Shown here: positions 1 to 7,640 of the stretch, in pieces
Layout of the letters: the number at the start of each line of letters is the position of its first letter
Position numbering within the stretch: position 1 is the stretch's first letter
NCBI GenBank assembly: GCA_002400675.1
Contig: NVQY01000164.1
Coordinates: forward strand, 1-11,905
Direction: 5' to 3'
Length of the DNA: 11,905 bases
Origin: Paracoccaceae bacterium
GTDB taxonomy: Bacteria; Pseudomonadota; Alphaproteobacteria; Rhodobacterales; Rhodobacteraceae
Program-made: the position numbers and the translations under genes
Notes under the pieces: generated by a model
Told to the model about the DNA's origin: nothing
Databases searched by the model: none
Seen by the model: the letters and a program-made list of their open reading frames with translations, nothing else

Positions 1-1
1 G

Positions 2-541
2 AAAGAGGCCAAAAATCTGGTCTACAACATCATCAATTGCAACAAGCCGATCATCTCGGCGATCAACGGCCCGGCGGCGGGTGCTGGTCTGGTTGTGGGC
101 ATTCTGGCCGATATTTCCATCGTCGGCAAACGCGCCAAGATCGTTGACGGGCATCCTCGTCTGGGTGTTGCGGCGGGCGACGTGGCGGCGATTATCTGGC
201 CGATGCTGTGCGGCATGGCCAAGGCGAAATACTATCTTTTGACCGGCAAACCCATTGGCGGCGAAGAGGCCGAGCGTATCGGTCTTGTTTCCATGTGCGT
301 CGAGGACGACGAATTGCAGCAGATTGCGCTGGATACAGCGATTGAACTGGCTACGGGGTCGCAAAGCGCGATCCGCTGGACCAAATATTCGCTTAACAAC
401 TGGCTGCGTCAGGCCGGGCCGATCTTTGATGCCTCAACGGCGCTGGAAATGCTGGGTTTCATGGGCGAAGACGTCAAGGAAGGCGTGCTGTCACACCGCG
501 AGAAACGCGCGCCGAACTTCCGCAAGGATTGCCCGATTTAA
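2..541 (+). CDS. Crotonase-fold enoyl-CoA hydratase/isomerase family protein, 5' truncated
   Basis: The frame is open from base 2 to a TAA at 539-541, giving 179 visible residues; roughly the first 80-90 of a normal ~260 aa crotonase lie outside the window. The oxyanion-hole segment NGPAAGAG is present, as are the family's later landmarks [19 protein letters not shown] and the C-terminal [14 protein letters not shown]. These place it in the crotonase superfamily, which acts on acyl-CoA thioesters (hydration, isomerisation, hydrolysis). By hand alignment the two catalytic glutamates of classical hydratases (rat Glu144 and Glu164) are Val and His here. An Asp lies in the loop VAAGDVAA, near the region where dienoyl-CoA isomerases and 4-chlorobenzoyl-CoA dehalogenase carry a catalytic Asp. 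So plain enoyl-CoA hydratase activity is doubtful. It is 21 bp upstream of the PaaK-like gene and probably cotranscribed with it. Family is certain; reaction is unknown. Confidence 0.9.
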   Translation, partial: KEAKNLVYNIINCNKPIISAINGPAAGAGLVVGILADISIVGKRAKIVDGHPRLGVAAGDVAAIIWPMLCGMAKAKYYLLTGKPIGGEEAERIGLVSMCVEDDELQQIALDTAIELATGSQSAIRWTKYSLNNWLRQAGPIFDASTALEMLGFMGEDVKEGVLSHREKRAPNFRKDCPI

Positions 542-548
542 ATTTGGC

Positions 549-554
549 AAGGGG
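549..554 (+). promoter_or_regulatory. Ribosome binding site of the PaaK-like gene
   Basis: AAGGGG lies 8 bp before the ATG at 563. An in-frame GTG at 554 overlaps this site and would leave no Shine-Dalgarno of its own, so ATG 563 is the preferred start. This is a visual call. Confidence 0.55.
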
Positions 555-562
555 TGCGGATC

Positions 563-1759
563 ATGTCAGACGCAATCTATCATGACATTGCGGCGGCCTA
601 TTCAGTGGCTGCCGCGCGGGCACCGGGCCTGAAGGCGCGGTTCATTGCTGCCGGGTTTGACCCCGCAGAAATTTCATCGCTGGCGGACCTCTCCCGCCTG
701 CCAGTGATGAAGAAGGAGGAGCTGTTGATGCTCCAGCGAGAGAACCCGCCATTTGGTGGGTTCCTCGCCGCCGATGCAAAAGACATCGCCCATATCTATG
801 TCTCTCCGGGTCCGATATTTGAGCCGTCCCTGCCGGGCGGTGGCGGGCACGGGCTTGACCTGTTGTTCAAGGCGGCGGGCGTGGGTCCGGGCGACATTAT
901 CCTCAATACCTGGTCTTACCATCTGGTCCCTGCGGGGCTTTTGTTTGATCAGGCGGCGCGCGCGACCGGGGCCACGGTGATACCGGGCGGTGTGGGCAAT
1001 CGCGAGCTTCAGGCGCAGGTCATTTCCGAGGTTGGGGTCAGTTCGGTCTGCGCCTCAACCGCGTTTTTCATGAGCCTGGCTGATACGGTGATTGAGGCCC
1101 ATGGCCGGGACGCGTGGAAAGTGAAAACCGCCTTTTTGGGCGGTGAGATGGGCGACTGGATGGCCACACGCCGTCGTATCGAGGCCGATTATGGCGTGAA
1201 AACCTGGGCCGCTTATGCAACCGCCGATCTGGGGCTTGTCGCCTATGAGGACGGCGGCGAGGGATATCTGGTTCACCCGGACCGGATTGTGCAGATATGT
1301 GACCCTGATAGCGGGGTGCCGCTGGCCACTGGCGAGGTCGGCGAGATTGTTGTCACCGCGCGCGCGGCGGAATGGCCGATGATCCGGTTTGGTACGGGCG
1401 ATAGTGCCTATGCGCTTGAATCCGCGCAGGATGGCCGGGTCGCGCGGCTGTCAGCCATTCAGGGCCGGGTCGGGGCCGCCATCAAGGTGCGCGAGATATT
1501 CGTCTATCCCCGCGCCATCGAAGAGGTGGTGATTGCCACCCCCGGTGCCAAGGCCGCGCAGGCCGTCATCACGCGCGAAAATGACCGCGATACATTACGC
1601 CTGCATCTGGTCCTGCAAGACGGGGCGGACCGCGCCGCAGCAGAAGCGGCGGCAAAAGAAGTCTTCCAGATGCACGCCCGCATCCGCGCCGATGCGGTGG
1701 TTTTTGTCGAAACCTTGCCTGAAAATGCCGACCTGATTGTCAATCTGAAAGACAGGTGA
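563..1759 (+). CDS. PaaK-like AMP-binding family protein with degenerate active-site motifs
   Basis: A 398 aa protein of the phenylacetate-CoA ligase (PaaK) branch of adenylate-forming enzymes, which normally activate a carboxylic acid to acyl-AMP and then acyl-CoA. Fold landmarks are visible: an N-terminal helical part with LSRLPVMKKEELL (residues 43-55), the A7-like RFGTGD (275-280), and the A8 hinge region with IKVR (307-310) followed by VYPRAIEEVV. Several functional motifs are altered. The P-loop, SSGTTGxP in PaaK, reads SPGPIFEP (81-88). The A5 motif reads YATADLG (218-224). The GRxxDxIKxRG hinge reads GRVGAAIKVR (301-310), without the Asp. The C-terminal catalytic Lys context (EGK in PaaK) reads ENAD (387-390). 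It is also shorter than PaaK (~430 aa). It could bind an acyl-CoA or nucleotide without ligase activity, or catalyse a different reaction. It follows the crotonase gene and converges on the operon that encodes an intact homologue. Confidence 0.85.
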   Translation: MSDAIYHDIAAAYSVAAARAPGLKARFIAAGFDPAEISSLADLSRLPVMKKEELLMLQRENPPFGGFLAADAKDIAHIYVSPGPIFEPSLPGGGGHGLDLLFKAAGVGPGDIILNTWSYHLVPAGLLFDQAARATGATVIPGGVGNRELQAQVISEVGVSSVCASTAFFMSLADTVIEAHGRDAWKVKTAFLGGEMGDWMATRRRIEADYGVKTWAAYATADLGLVAYEDGGEGYLVHPDRIVQICDPDSGVPLATGEVGEIVVTARAAEWPMIRFGTGDSAYALESAQDGRVARLSAIQGRVGAAIKVREIFVYPRAIEEVVIATPGAKAAQAVITRENDRDTLRLHLVLQDGADRAAAEAAAKEVFQMHARIRADAVVFVETLPENADLIVNLKDR

Positions 1760-1775
1760 GGCGCAGACAGCATCC

Positions 1776-2948
1776 TCAGAACGACCGTGGCATACCCAGA
1801 ACATGTTCGCCCACGTACGACAGGATCAGGTTGGTTGAAATCGGGGCCACCTGATACAGGCGCGTCTCGCGGAATTTACGCTCGATATCGTATTCGCGGG
1901 CAAACCCGAACCCGCCAAAGGTCTGGATACAGGCATTTGCCGCCTCCCAGCTCGCATCCGCCGCCAGCAGTTTGGCCATATTGGCCTGCGCGCCGCAGTC
2001 CTGACCCGCATCAAAACGGCGACAGGATTCGAACCGCATCAGGTTGGCAGCCTCAAGCGCCACAAACGACTTGGCAATCGGGAACTGAACGCCCTGATTC
2101 TGGCCAATAGGGCGGTCAAACACCACGCGTTCGTTGGCATAATTGCGCGCCTTGTCGACGAACCAATAGCCATCGCCGATGCATTCCGCCGCAATCAGCG
2201 TGCGTTCGGCGTTCAGCCCGTCGAGGATGTGATAAAACCCGCGCCCTTCGGTGCCGATCAGATTTTCCGCCGGAATTTCCAGATCGTCAAAGAACACTTC
2301 GTTGGTTTCATGCCCCGACATATTGGAAATGGGCCGTATTTTCATACCGTTCCCAATGGCATCACGCAGATCGACCATGAATATCGACATGCCCTGTGAT
2401 TTCTTTTTCACCTCAGCCAGCGGCGTGGTGCGGGCCAGCAGGATCATAAGGTCGGAATGTTGCAACCGGCTGATAAACACCTTCTGACCGTTGATCACGT
2501 ACCGGTCGCCCTTTTTAACGGCGGTGGTTTTCAGCTTGGTGGTATCCGTGCCGGTGCTCGGTTCCGTCACGGCCATGGATTGCAGTCGCAACTCACCCGC
2601 AGCGATGCCGGGCAGATAGTGCTGTTTCTGTGCGTCCGAACCGTGCCGCAGCAACGTGCCCATGTTGTACATCTGGCCGTGGCAATGGCCCGCGTTGCCC
2701 CCCGAACGACAGATTTCCTCCATCACGACACTGGCCTCGGTCAGGCCAAGACCCGATCCGCCAAATTCTTCGGGGATCATTGCCGCCAGCCAGCCGTCTT
2801 TGGTCAGAGCATCGACAAACTCCACCGGATAGGTCTCATCGCCCCCGTGTTTGCGGTGATATTCGGGCGGGAACCCGGCAAACAACGCGCGCAACGCATC
2901 GCGCAGATCATCATGGGTATCGGGCGCAGTGGTCTGTAACTGGCTCAT
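1776..2948 (-). CDS. Acyl-CoA dehydrogenase B
   Basis: A 390 aa FAD-dependent acyl-CoA dehydrogenase that should introduce a 2,3-double bond into an acyl-CoA and pass electrons to electron-transfer flavoprotein. The order is standard: an N-terminal helical domain with IPEEFGGSGLGLTEAS (59-74), a beta-domain flavin/substrate motif TEPSTGTD (128-135), the FFDDLEIPAENLIG linker (219-232), and a C-terminal helical domain with ERVVFDRPIGQNQGVQFPIA. The MCAD-type catalytic Glu site (YEGTS) is replaced by VAPIST (367-372). A Glu is present in LNAERTLIAA (E248), at the site where isovaleryl-CoA dehydrogenase has its catalytic base. That fits a branched-chain-type enzyme but does not prove it. The C-terminus GEHVLGMPRSF closely matches that of dehydrogenase A in the same operon. 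The ATG overlaps the stop of the upstream citrate-synthase-fold gene (ATGA). It is the last gene of the minus-strand operon. Substrate unknown. Confidence 0.95.
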   Translation of the reverse strand: MSQLQTTAPDTHDDLRDALRALFAGFPPEYHRKHGGDETYPVEFVDALTKDGWLAAMIPEEFGGSGLGLTEASVVMEEICRSGGNAGHCHGQMYNMGTLLRHGSDAQKQHYLPGIAAGELRLQSMAVTEPSTGTDTTKLKTTAVKKGDRYVINGQKVFISRLQHSDLMILLARTTPLAEVKKKSQGMSIFMVDLRDAIGNGMKIRPISNMSGHETNEVFFDDLEIPAENLIGTEGRGFYHILDGLNAERTLIAAECIGDGYWFVDKARNYANERVVFDRPIGQNQGVQFPIAKSFVALEAANLMRFESCRRFDAGQDCGAQANMAKLLAADASWEAANACIQTFGGFGFAREYDIERKFRETRLYQVAPISTNLILSYVGEHVLGMPRSF

Positions 2949-3736
2949 GCGCCGGGGCCGCTGGTTTCCAGGATTTCCTCTTCCACTCGCTGCCAGATGT
3001 CATAGGAAATCGGGTTTTCGCTCTCTTCCAGGATATGCCCGACCAGTCCGATGGCCCGTGCCATCACGCCAATTCCGCGCACGATTTTCCAGGGAAAACC
3101 GAATTCGCAGCAGATCGCGCCGATGGCCCCGGTGGCGTTGATCGGCAGCATTTTACCCGATTTCGCCTCGGCCACTGCATGGATTTTCTGCATCAGTTCG
3201 ATGTATTCGCCCGATTTGCCATTTTCGGCGGCGATTTCAAACAATCGTGGCGTGCGCGGATCAACCGGTTTATGCACCGGATGGCCAAGCCCCGGCACAA
3301 TCGCCTTGCGGGCACGAAAACCGTCAACCGTCTGTTCGGCCAATGCATCCAGATCAACGCCAGTGCCGACCTTGTCCTCGGGCAGCGCCTCGTACAGCAT
3401 CTTTGACGCCCCTTCCATCGAGCCGACAAACACCGTGCCCAGCCCGCACAGCCCTGCGGCCACAGCCGCCTGAAGCGATTCCGGCGCGCCCATATAGGTC
3501 ATGCGCGCGGCGATGGCCGAGGGGGTGATGCCGTGTTCCACCAGGGTGATGGTGATGGCGTTGAACACTTTGGATTCCTCGGGCGTAGCGCGGCGTCCGG
3601 TCAGTTGCAGGAACGCCAGATCGCCCAGATTCATATGCCCGAGGATTTCGGTTGGCAGGTCCAGCCCGCGCACGCAGATTGTGTCGGGCGTGCTCCAGGC
3701 GATGTTCGAGGTGAGTTTGTCTTTGCGTCTGGCCAT
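2945..3736 (-). CDS. Citryl-CoA lyase / citrate synthase-fold family protein
   Basis: A 263 aa protein similar to the short citrate-synthase-like proteins usually annotated as citryl-CoA lyase, the family that splits citryl-CoA to oxaloacetate and acetyl-CoA and that also forms the C-terminal domain of ATP-citrate lyase. Visible landmarks are IAWSTPDTICVRGLDLP near the N-terminus, LVEHGITPSAIAAR (65-78), the active-site loop GLGHPVHK (149-156) followed by DPRTPRLFEIA, and MARAIGLVGHILEE (225-238). The loop that carries the first catalytic His in citrate synthase (HGGA) reads GSMEGA (105-110), and the NVDG/NVDF segment with the catalytic Asp reads INATG (199-203), so two of three canonical residues are absent. 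ATG 3736 is preferred because it forms a TAATG junction with the SDR stop; an in-frame ATG at 3751 would add five residues inside that gene. The 3' end overlaps dehydrogenase B by 4 bp. A C-C lyase of 3-hydroxy-acyl-CoA type is plausible; the true reaction is unknown. Confidence 0.85.
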   Translation of the reverse strand: MARRKDKLTSNIAWSTPDTICVRGLDLPTEILGHMNLGDLAFLQLTGRRATPEESKVFNAITITLVEHGITPSAIAARMTYMGAPESLQAAVAAGLCGLGTVFVGSMEGASKMLYEALPEDKVGTGVDLDALAEQTVDGFRARKAIVPGLGHPVHKPVDPRTPRLFEIAAENGKSGEYIELMQKIHAVAEAKSGKMLPINATGAIGAICCEFGFPWKIVRGIGVMARAIGLVGHILEESENPISYDIWQRVEEEILETSGPGA

Positions 3737-4650
3737 TATACTGGATCCCATGAAAATACGTCTGCGGAAACGTCCAGCGGTACAAAGCTGGATTTTAGCG
3801 CCGGAATGGCGTGGTTGGCGATGGTTTCGGGTGTCCAGCCTTCGCTGCGATGCACCGAACGGACCGGGCGCGGCTGGTTGATCAGAAAAATCTCGTTGTT
3901 GCGCACGGCAAATATCTGGCCGGATACGTCCGTGGCGGCATCTGAAACCAGATACGTCGCCATTACCGCCACCTTGGCCGGCGTCATCTGTTTGATCTTC
4001 TCGACCCGGGCCACCTGTTCCGGGGTATCGGTCTTGATCGACGAAATCATCCGGCTCCAGGCAAAGGGCGCGATACAGTTCGACCGCACGTTCCAGCGTT
4101 TCAGGTCCAGCGCGATGGATTTGGACAAAGCGGCGATGCCCAGCTTGGCGGCGGAATAATTCGCCTGGGCATAATTGCCGATCAACCCCGAAGTTGACGT
4201 CATATGCACCAATGCGCCGCTTTCTTGCGCGCGGAAATGGTCGGCCGCCGCGCGCGATGTGTTGAACGCGCCGTACAGGTGGACCTTTACCACCGCGTCA
4301 AAATCTTCATAGCTCATCTTGTGAAAGTATGTGTCGCGCAAGATTCCGGCGTTGTTGACCACCGCGTCGATGCGGCCATATTCCTTGACCGCGGCCTCGA
4401 CCATGGCACGCGCTGCGTCCGGGTCCGACACGCTGCCGCCATCGGCGATTGCCTCGCCACCGGCGGCCTTTATCTCGTCCACCACATTTTGCGCGGCGGT
4501 TTCATTCTGGCCCACGCCCTTTAGCGACGCGCCCAGATCGTTGACCACCACAGCCGCCCCTTGTGCGGCTGATGCCAGCGCAATGTCACGGCCAATGCCG
4601 CCGCCGGCACCTGTGACCAGAATAACCTTGCCGTCCAGTGTCTTGCTCAT
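3736..4650 (-). CDS. Short-chain dehydrogenase/reductase, MFE-2-like 3-hydroxyacyl-CoA dehydrogenase type
   Basis: A 304 aa classical SDR. The nucleotide-binding TGAGGGIG is at residues 13-20, followed by VVVNDLG with Asp38 at the end of the second strand, which usually favours NAD(H) over NADP(H). NNAGILRD is at 99-106, and the catalytic residues are Ser152, Tyr165 and Lys169 (YSAAK). The VNDLG, NNAGILRD and QANYSAAKLG segments resemble the 3-hydroxyacyl-CoA dehydrogenase domain of multifunctional enzyme type 2. The ~55-residue C-terminal extension with NQPRPVRSVHRSEGWTPE is longer than in minimal ~250 aa SDRs and also recalls that group. The likely role is oxidation of a 3-hydroxyacyl-CoA to a 3-oxoacyl-CoA, or another alcohol in the pathway. 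GGGAG sits 8 bp before the ATG. The upstream stop is 12 bp away and the downstream gene starts at its stop codon. Assignment to SDR is secure; the substrate is inferred. Confidence 0.93.
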   Translation of the reverse strand: MSKTLDGKVILVTGAGGGIGRDIALASAAQGAAVVVNDLGASLKGVGQNETAAQNVVDEIKAAGGEAIADGGSVSDPDAARAMVEAAVKEYGRIDAVVNNAGILRDTYFHKMSYEDFDAVVKVHLYGAFNTSRAAADHFRAQESGALVHMTSTSGLIGNYAQANYSAAKLGIAALSKSIALDLKRWNVRSNCIAPFAWSRMISSIKTDTPEQVARVEKIKQMTPAKVAVMATYLVSDAATDVSGQIFAVRNNEIFLINQPRPVRSVHRSEGWTPETIANHAIPALKSSFVPLDVSADVFSWDPV

Positions 4651-4662
4651 GCGTTTGTCTCC

Positions 4663-5622
4663 CTATTTTCCCTGTCGATAGCTTTTCAGCCCGCCGGAAT
4701 GCATCACCCGGCCCATCAGGGGCGCGCCAATAATCGCTTCGGTCTTGAGCGCCGCCGCGATCAGCGTATCGAGATCAATGCCGGTTTCGATCCCCAGTTC
4801 CTGACACATGAACACTGCGTCTTCGGTGCTGATATTGCCAGCCGCGCGGGCATGGCCATGCCCGGCAAACGGACAGCCGCCAAGCCCGGCGATCGAGCTT
4901 TCGAACATGTCCACACCCATGCTCATGGCGGCGTACATGATGGCCAGGCCCATGCCGCGCGTGTCGTGGATGTGCATACCGATGCGCGCGCCGGGGGCCA
5001 TGTCGCGCAAGGCGCCGATCATCCGTTTGGCGGCCTCGGGGTTGCCCCAACCCATAGTGTCGGCGATGATCAGTATTGGCACGGGAATGTCTTCTTCTTC
5101 GCACAGGTTCAGCAGGAAACGAAAATCGTCCAGCACCCGTTCCTGGGGTATGTCGCCCTCAAAATTGCAGCCAAAGGCGGTCATCACATAAGCCGCGTCC
5201 ACGGTCAGGCCTTCGGCCTTGTAAAGCCGTATCCAATCGCGCTGTTTCTCACGCATTTCCAAGGATGATGCGTTGTTGTTCTGGCGTGAGAACGTGTCAG
5301 AAGGATAGAATAACAGGCGCGGATCAATGTCCACATTATGCGCCGTCAGCGCCTTGCGAAAGCCTTTGTCGTTCAGCCAGAGGGCGGTGTATTTCACCCC
5401 ATCCACCCGTTTGATCCGCTGAAACAATTCGCCCGTATCGGCCATTTGCGGCACATATTTGGGGCTGACAAAGCTGCCCACCTGAATGCGTTTCAGGCCA
5501 GAGTCGGACAGTATGTCGATCAGTTCAATCCGTTCCTCGATGGGATAGACCTTTTTCTCGATCTGAAAGCCTTCACGCGGGCCTTCTTCGTGAATTTCCA
5601 CGAACTTGGGAAAATCGCTCAT
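4663..5622 (-). CDS. Hydroxymethylglutaryl-CoA lyase family protein
   Basis: A 319 aa TIM-barrel protein of the HMG-CoA lyase (HMGL-like) family, which cleaves 3-hydroxy-3-methylglutaryl-CoA to acetyl-CoA and acetoacetate using a divalent metal. Seen in the sequence are EEGPREGFQ (12-20), the metal-binding HIHD (217-220), and the glycine-rich loop GLGGCPFAG with the catalytic-type Cys250. Two departures from canonical enzymes are visible. The N-terminal motif, GPRDGLQ in characterised lyases, has Glu17 in place of the Asp that binds the metal. The loop after Cys250 reads GHGHARAAGN and looks longer than the usual AxGASGN. It sits directly after the carboxylase biotin subunit, with a 4-bp ATGA overlap, which fits a carboxylation-hydration-lyase sequence as in leucine or terpene catabolism. 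It may therefore act on a larger 3-hydroxy-3-alkylglutaryl-CoA; that is inference. Confidence 0.9.
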   Translation of the reverse strand: MSDFPKFVEIHEEGPREGFQIEKKVYPIEERIELIDILSDSGLKRIQVGSFVSPKYVPQMADTGELFQRIKRVDGVKYTALWLNDKGFRKALTAHNVDIDPRLLFYPSDTFSRQNNNASSLEMREKQRDWIRLYKAEGLTVDAAYVMTAFGCNFEGDIPQERVLDDFRFLLNLCEEEDIPVPILIIADTMGWGNPEAAKRMIGALRDMAPGARIGMHIHDTRGMGLAIMYAAMSMGVDMFESSIAGLGGCPFAGHGHARAAGNISTEDAVFMCQELGIETGIDLDTLIAAALKTEAIIGAPLMGRVMHSGGLKSYRQGK

Positions 5623-7634
5623 GCTTGTGTTCCTTCTTCTTCGGTGATGTCGGCGATCACTTGCCCCCGATCCACCATTTGCCCCGGCTGCACCGTAATG
5701 TTGGCGGCGATGCCGTCGGCAGCGGCGCAGATTTTCAGCTCCATCTTCATTGATTCCATGATTGCCACCACATCACCTGCTGCAACCCGGTCGCCGGATT
5801 GCACTTTTACCGCGACGACTGCGCCGGTGAGCGGGGCGATGACCTGACGTTCGGCCACTCCATCTTCGCTTGCGTGCGCCAAGGGTGGCACCGCCTGAAA
5901 AGACAGCCGACCGTCTGGCGTGTTAAGCTCAATTTCCCCGTTCGACAACCGGCTTTCGATCATCAGCACCTCACCCGCATGGGTGATCTTCCAGCGGTTC
6001 TCGGATACTTCGCAACAGGTGAGGGACAGTGCGATATCATCACTGTCGTAAACGGTGAAATCGCCGCCATTACCGATGTGACTGACCCGCAAATCGTCTT
6101 CGTCGCTGCCATTGCCGGACAGGGCAACACGCTGACCGGCTTCAAGCGGATCACCACCAAGGCCCAGCCGCCAGCCGGTGAAGTGGTTGCGATTGTTCCA
6201 CGGATTTGCGGCCCCCCCCGCGCGCCCGTCCATGACAAACAGCACCGCGGCCACAGCGCTCCAAAGGGCGGCGTGCGGTTGGGCTTGCGGCGTGGTCAGC
6301 GCGATTAGATTGGCGTCAATCCAGCGGGTATGCACCTGCATGGCGGCAAAATCATCGTCGCGGGTCAGTGCCAGCAGGAAATCACGGTTGGTGTCGACGC
6401 CGGTGACATTGGTGTGTTGCAAGGCCTGCGCCAGTTGCGCCAGTGCGGTTTCGCGGTCCGGGCCATGCACGATCAGTTTGGCAATCATCGGGTCATAAAA
6501 CGGGCTGACACTGTCGCCCGTCTCGACACCAGAGTCGATACGGATACCTGACGGCAGGGAAAGCCCGGTGATCTGCCCGGTCGAGGGCGCAAATTGATTG
6601 GCCGGGTCTTCGGCGTAAAGGCGCGCCTCAATGGCGTGGCCGGTGCAGGTGATGTCGTCTTGGCTCAGACCCAGACCGCTGCCTTCGGCGATGCGCAATT
6701 GCAGCGCCACCAGATCAAGACCGGTGATCGCCTCGGTCACCGGGTGCTCCACCTGAATGCGCGGATTGACCTCAAGAAAGAAATATTCGCCGCCGACAAC
6801 CAGAAATTCCACCGTGCCAAGGCTGCGATAATTCAGGCTTTGGCCCAGACGCACCGCATCACCCGCAATCCGGTCCAGCAGGTCGCGTGGCAGTCCCCAT
6901 GCCGGGGCCTCTTCGATCACTTTCTGGTGGCGGCGTTGCAGGGTGCAATCGCGTTCAAACAGATGCACCACATGGCCTTGCCCGTCCCCGGCGATCTGAA
7001 TTTCTACGTGGCGGGCATCGGGCAGGAAGCGTTCCAGCAACATGCCCTTAGAGCCAAACGTTGATTTCGCCTCGCGCAGGGCACCTTCGATGTCTTCGGC
7101 CAAAGTGGCCTCATTCTCGACCAACCGCTGGCCACGCCCACCGCCGCCGCCGACCGCCTTGAGAAGGATGGGCAGGCCCATGGCAAGCACCGCCTTAGCA
7201 ATCTCGTCCGGGTCCGACAACGCACCTTTGTCACCCGGAATAACCGGTACACCGGCGGCAATGGCTGCGGTCTTGGCGCTGGCCTTGTCGCCGAATTTCT
7301 CGAGCGTTTCCGGGGTCGGGCCGATGAACGCCATGCCAGCCGCTTCGACTGCGCGGGCAAATTCGGGGTTTTCCGCCAGAAAGCCATAACCGGGATGAAT
7401 CGCATCCGCCCCGGCGCGTTTGGCGGCGTCCAGAACCGCGTCGATCTTGAGGTAACTTTCCGCCGCCGGACCCGCACCGATCCAGATGCTTTGGCCAATG
7501 TCGCGCACATGTGCCGCACTTGCGTCCACGTCGGAATGGATGGCAACCGGGCGGGCGCCATGGGCACGGGCACCACGCGCCAACCGGCGGGCAATTTCGC
7601 CGCGATTGGCGACAAGGAGTGTTTTGATTTGCAT
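5619..7634 (-). CDS. Acyl-CoA carboxylase, biotin carboxylase and biotin carrier subunit
   Basis: A 671 aa alpha subunit of the MCC/PCC/geranyl-CoA carboxylase type. It carboxylates its own biotin with ATP and bicarbonate, and the partner beta subunit moves the carboxyl group to an acyl-CoA. The domains are: biotin carboxylase N-terminal domain (ANRGEIARR, 9-17; HPGYGFLAEN, 80-89), ATP-grasp domain with Lys159 before the glycine-rich loop VGGGGGRGQ (161-169), catalytic EVNPRIQVEHPVTE (288-301), RLYAEDP (338-344), a middle linker/BT region (about 450-590), and a C-terminal biotinyl domain with the site ESMKM, Lys630. Length matches methylcrotonyl-CoA carboxylase alpha subunits. The ATP-loop position that is usually Met (GRGM) is Gln here, and the biotin motif has Ser for the common Ala. 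The frame could be extended to 7760, but that would run into the carboxyltransferase gene; ATG 7634 has AAGGAG at ideal spacing. Substrate class not determined. Confidence 0.95.
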   Translation of the reverse strand: MQIKTLLVANRGEIARRLARGARAHGARPVAIHSDVDASAAHVRDIGQSIWIGAGPAAESYLKIDAVLDAAKRAGADAIHPGYGFLAENPEFARAVEAAGMAFIGPTPETLEKFGDKASAKTAAIAAGVPVIPGDKGALSDPDEIAKAVLAMGLPILLKAVGGGGGRGQRLVENEATLAEDIEGALREAKSTFGSKGMLLERFLPDARHVEIQIAGDGQGHVVHLFERDCTLQRRHQKVIEEAPAWGLPRDLLDRIAGDAVRLGQSLNYRSLGTVEFLVVGGEYFFLEVNPRIQVEHPVTEAITGLDLVALQLRIAEGSGLGLSQDDITCTGHAIEARLYAEDPANQFAPSTGQITGLSLPSGIRIDSGVETGDSVSPFYDPMIAKLIVHGPDRETALAQLAQALQHTNVTGVDTNRDFLLALTRDDDFAAMQVHTRWIDANLIALTTPQAQPHAALWSAVAAVLFVMDGRAGGAANPWNNRNHFTGWRLGLGGDPLEAGQRVALSGNGSDEDDLRVSHIGNGGDFTVYDSDDIALSLTCCEVSENRWKITHAGEVLMIESRLSNGEIELNTPDGRLSFQAVPPLAHASEDGVAERQVIAPLTGAVVAVKVQSGDRVAAGDVVAIMESMKMELKICAAADGIAANITVQPGQMVDRGQVIADITEEEGTQA

Positions 7635-7640
7635 GGTTTT

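Noticed and set aside
95..541. GTG at 95 as the true start of the first crotonase
   Set aside because: The frame continues open upstream to the window edge and encodes conserved crotonase sequence ([16 protein letters not shown]) before base 95, so the gene is truncated by the window, not started there.
2630..3406. Plus-strand open frame of 258 codons across dehydrogenase B and the citrate-synthase-fold gene
   Set aside because: It covers two well-supported minus-strand genes, has low-complexity Arg/Pro-rich composition and no ribosome binding site that I could see.
3737..3751. Upstream ATG at 3751 for the citrate-synthase-fold gene
   Set aside because: It lies inside the SDR gene and adds only MGSSI. 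The ATG at 3736 forms a TAATG junction with the SDR stop and is the more economical start, though the alternative cannot be excluded.
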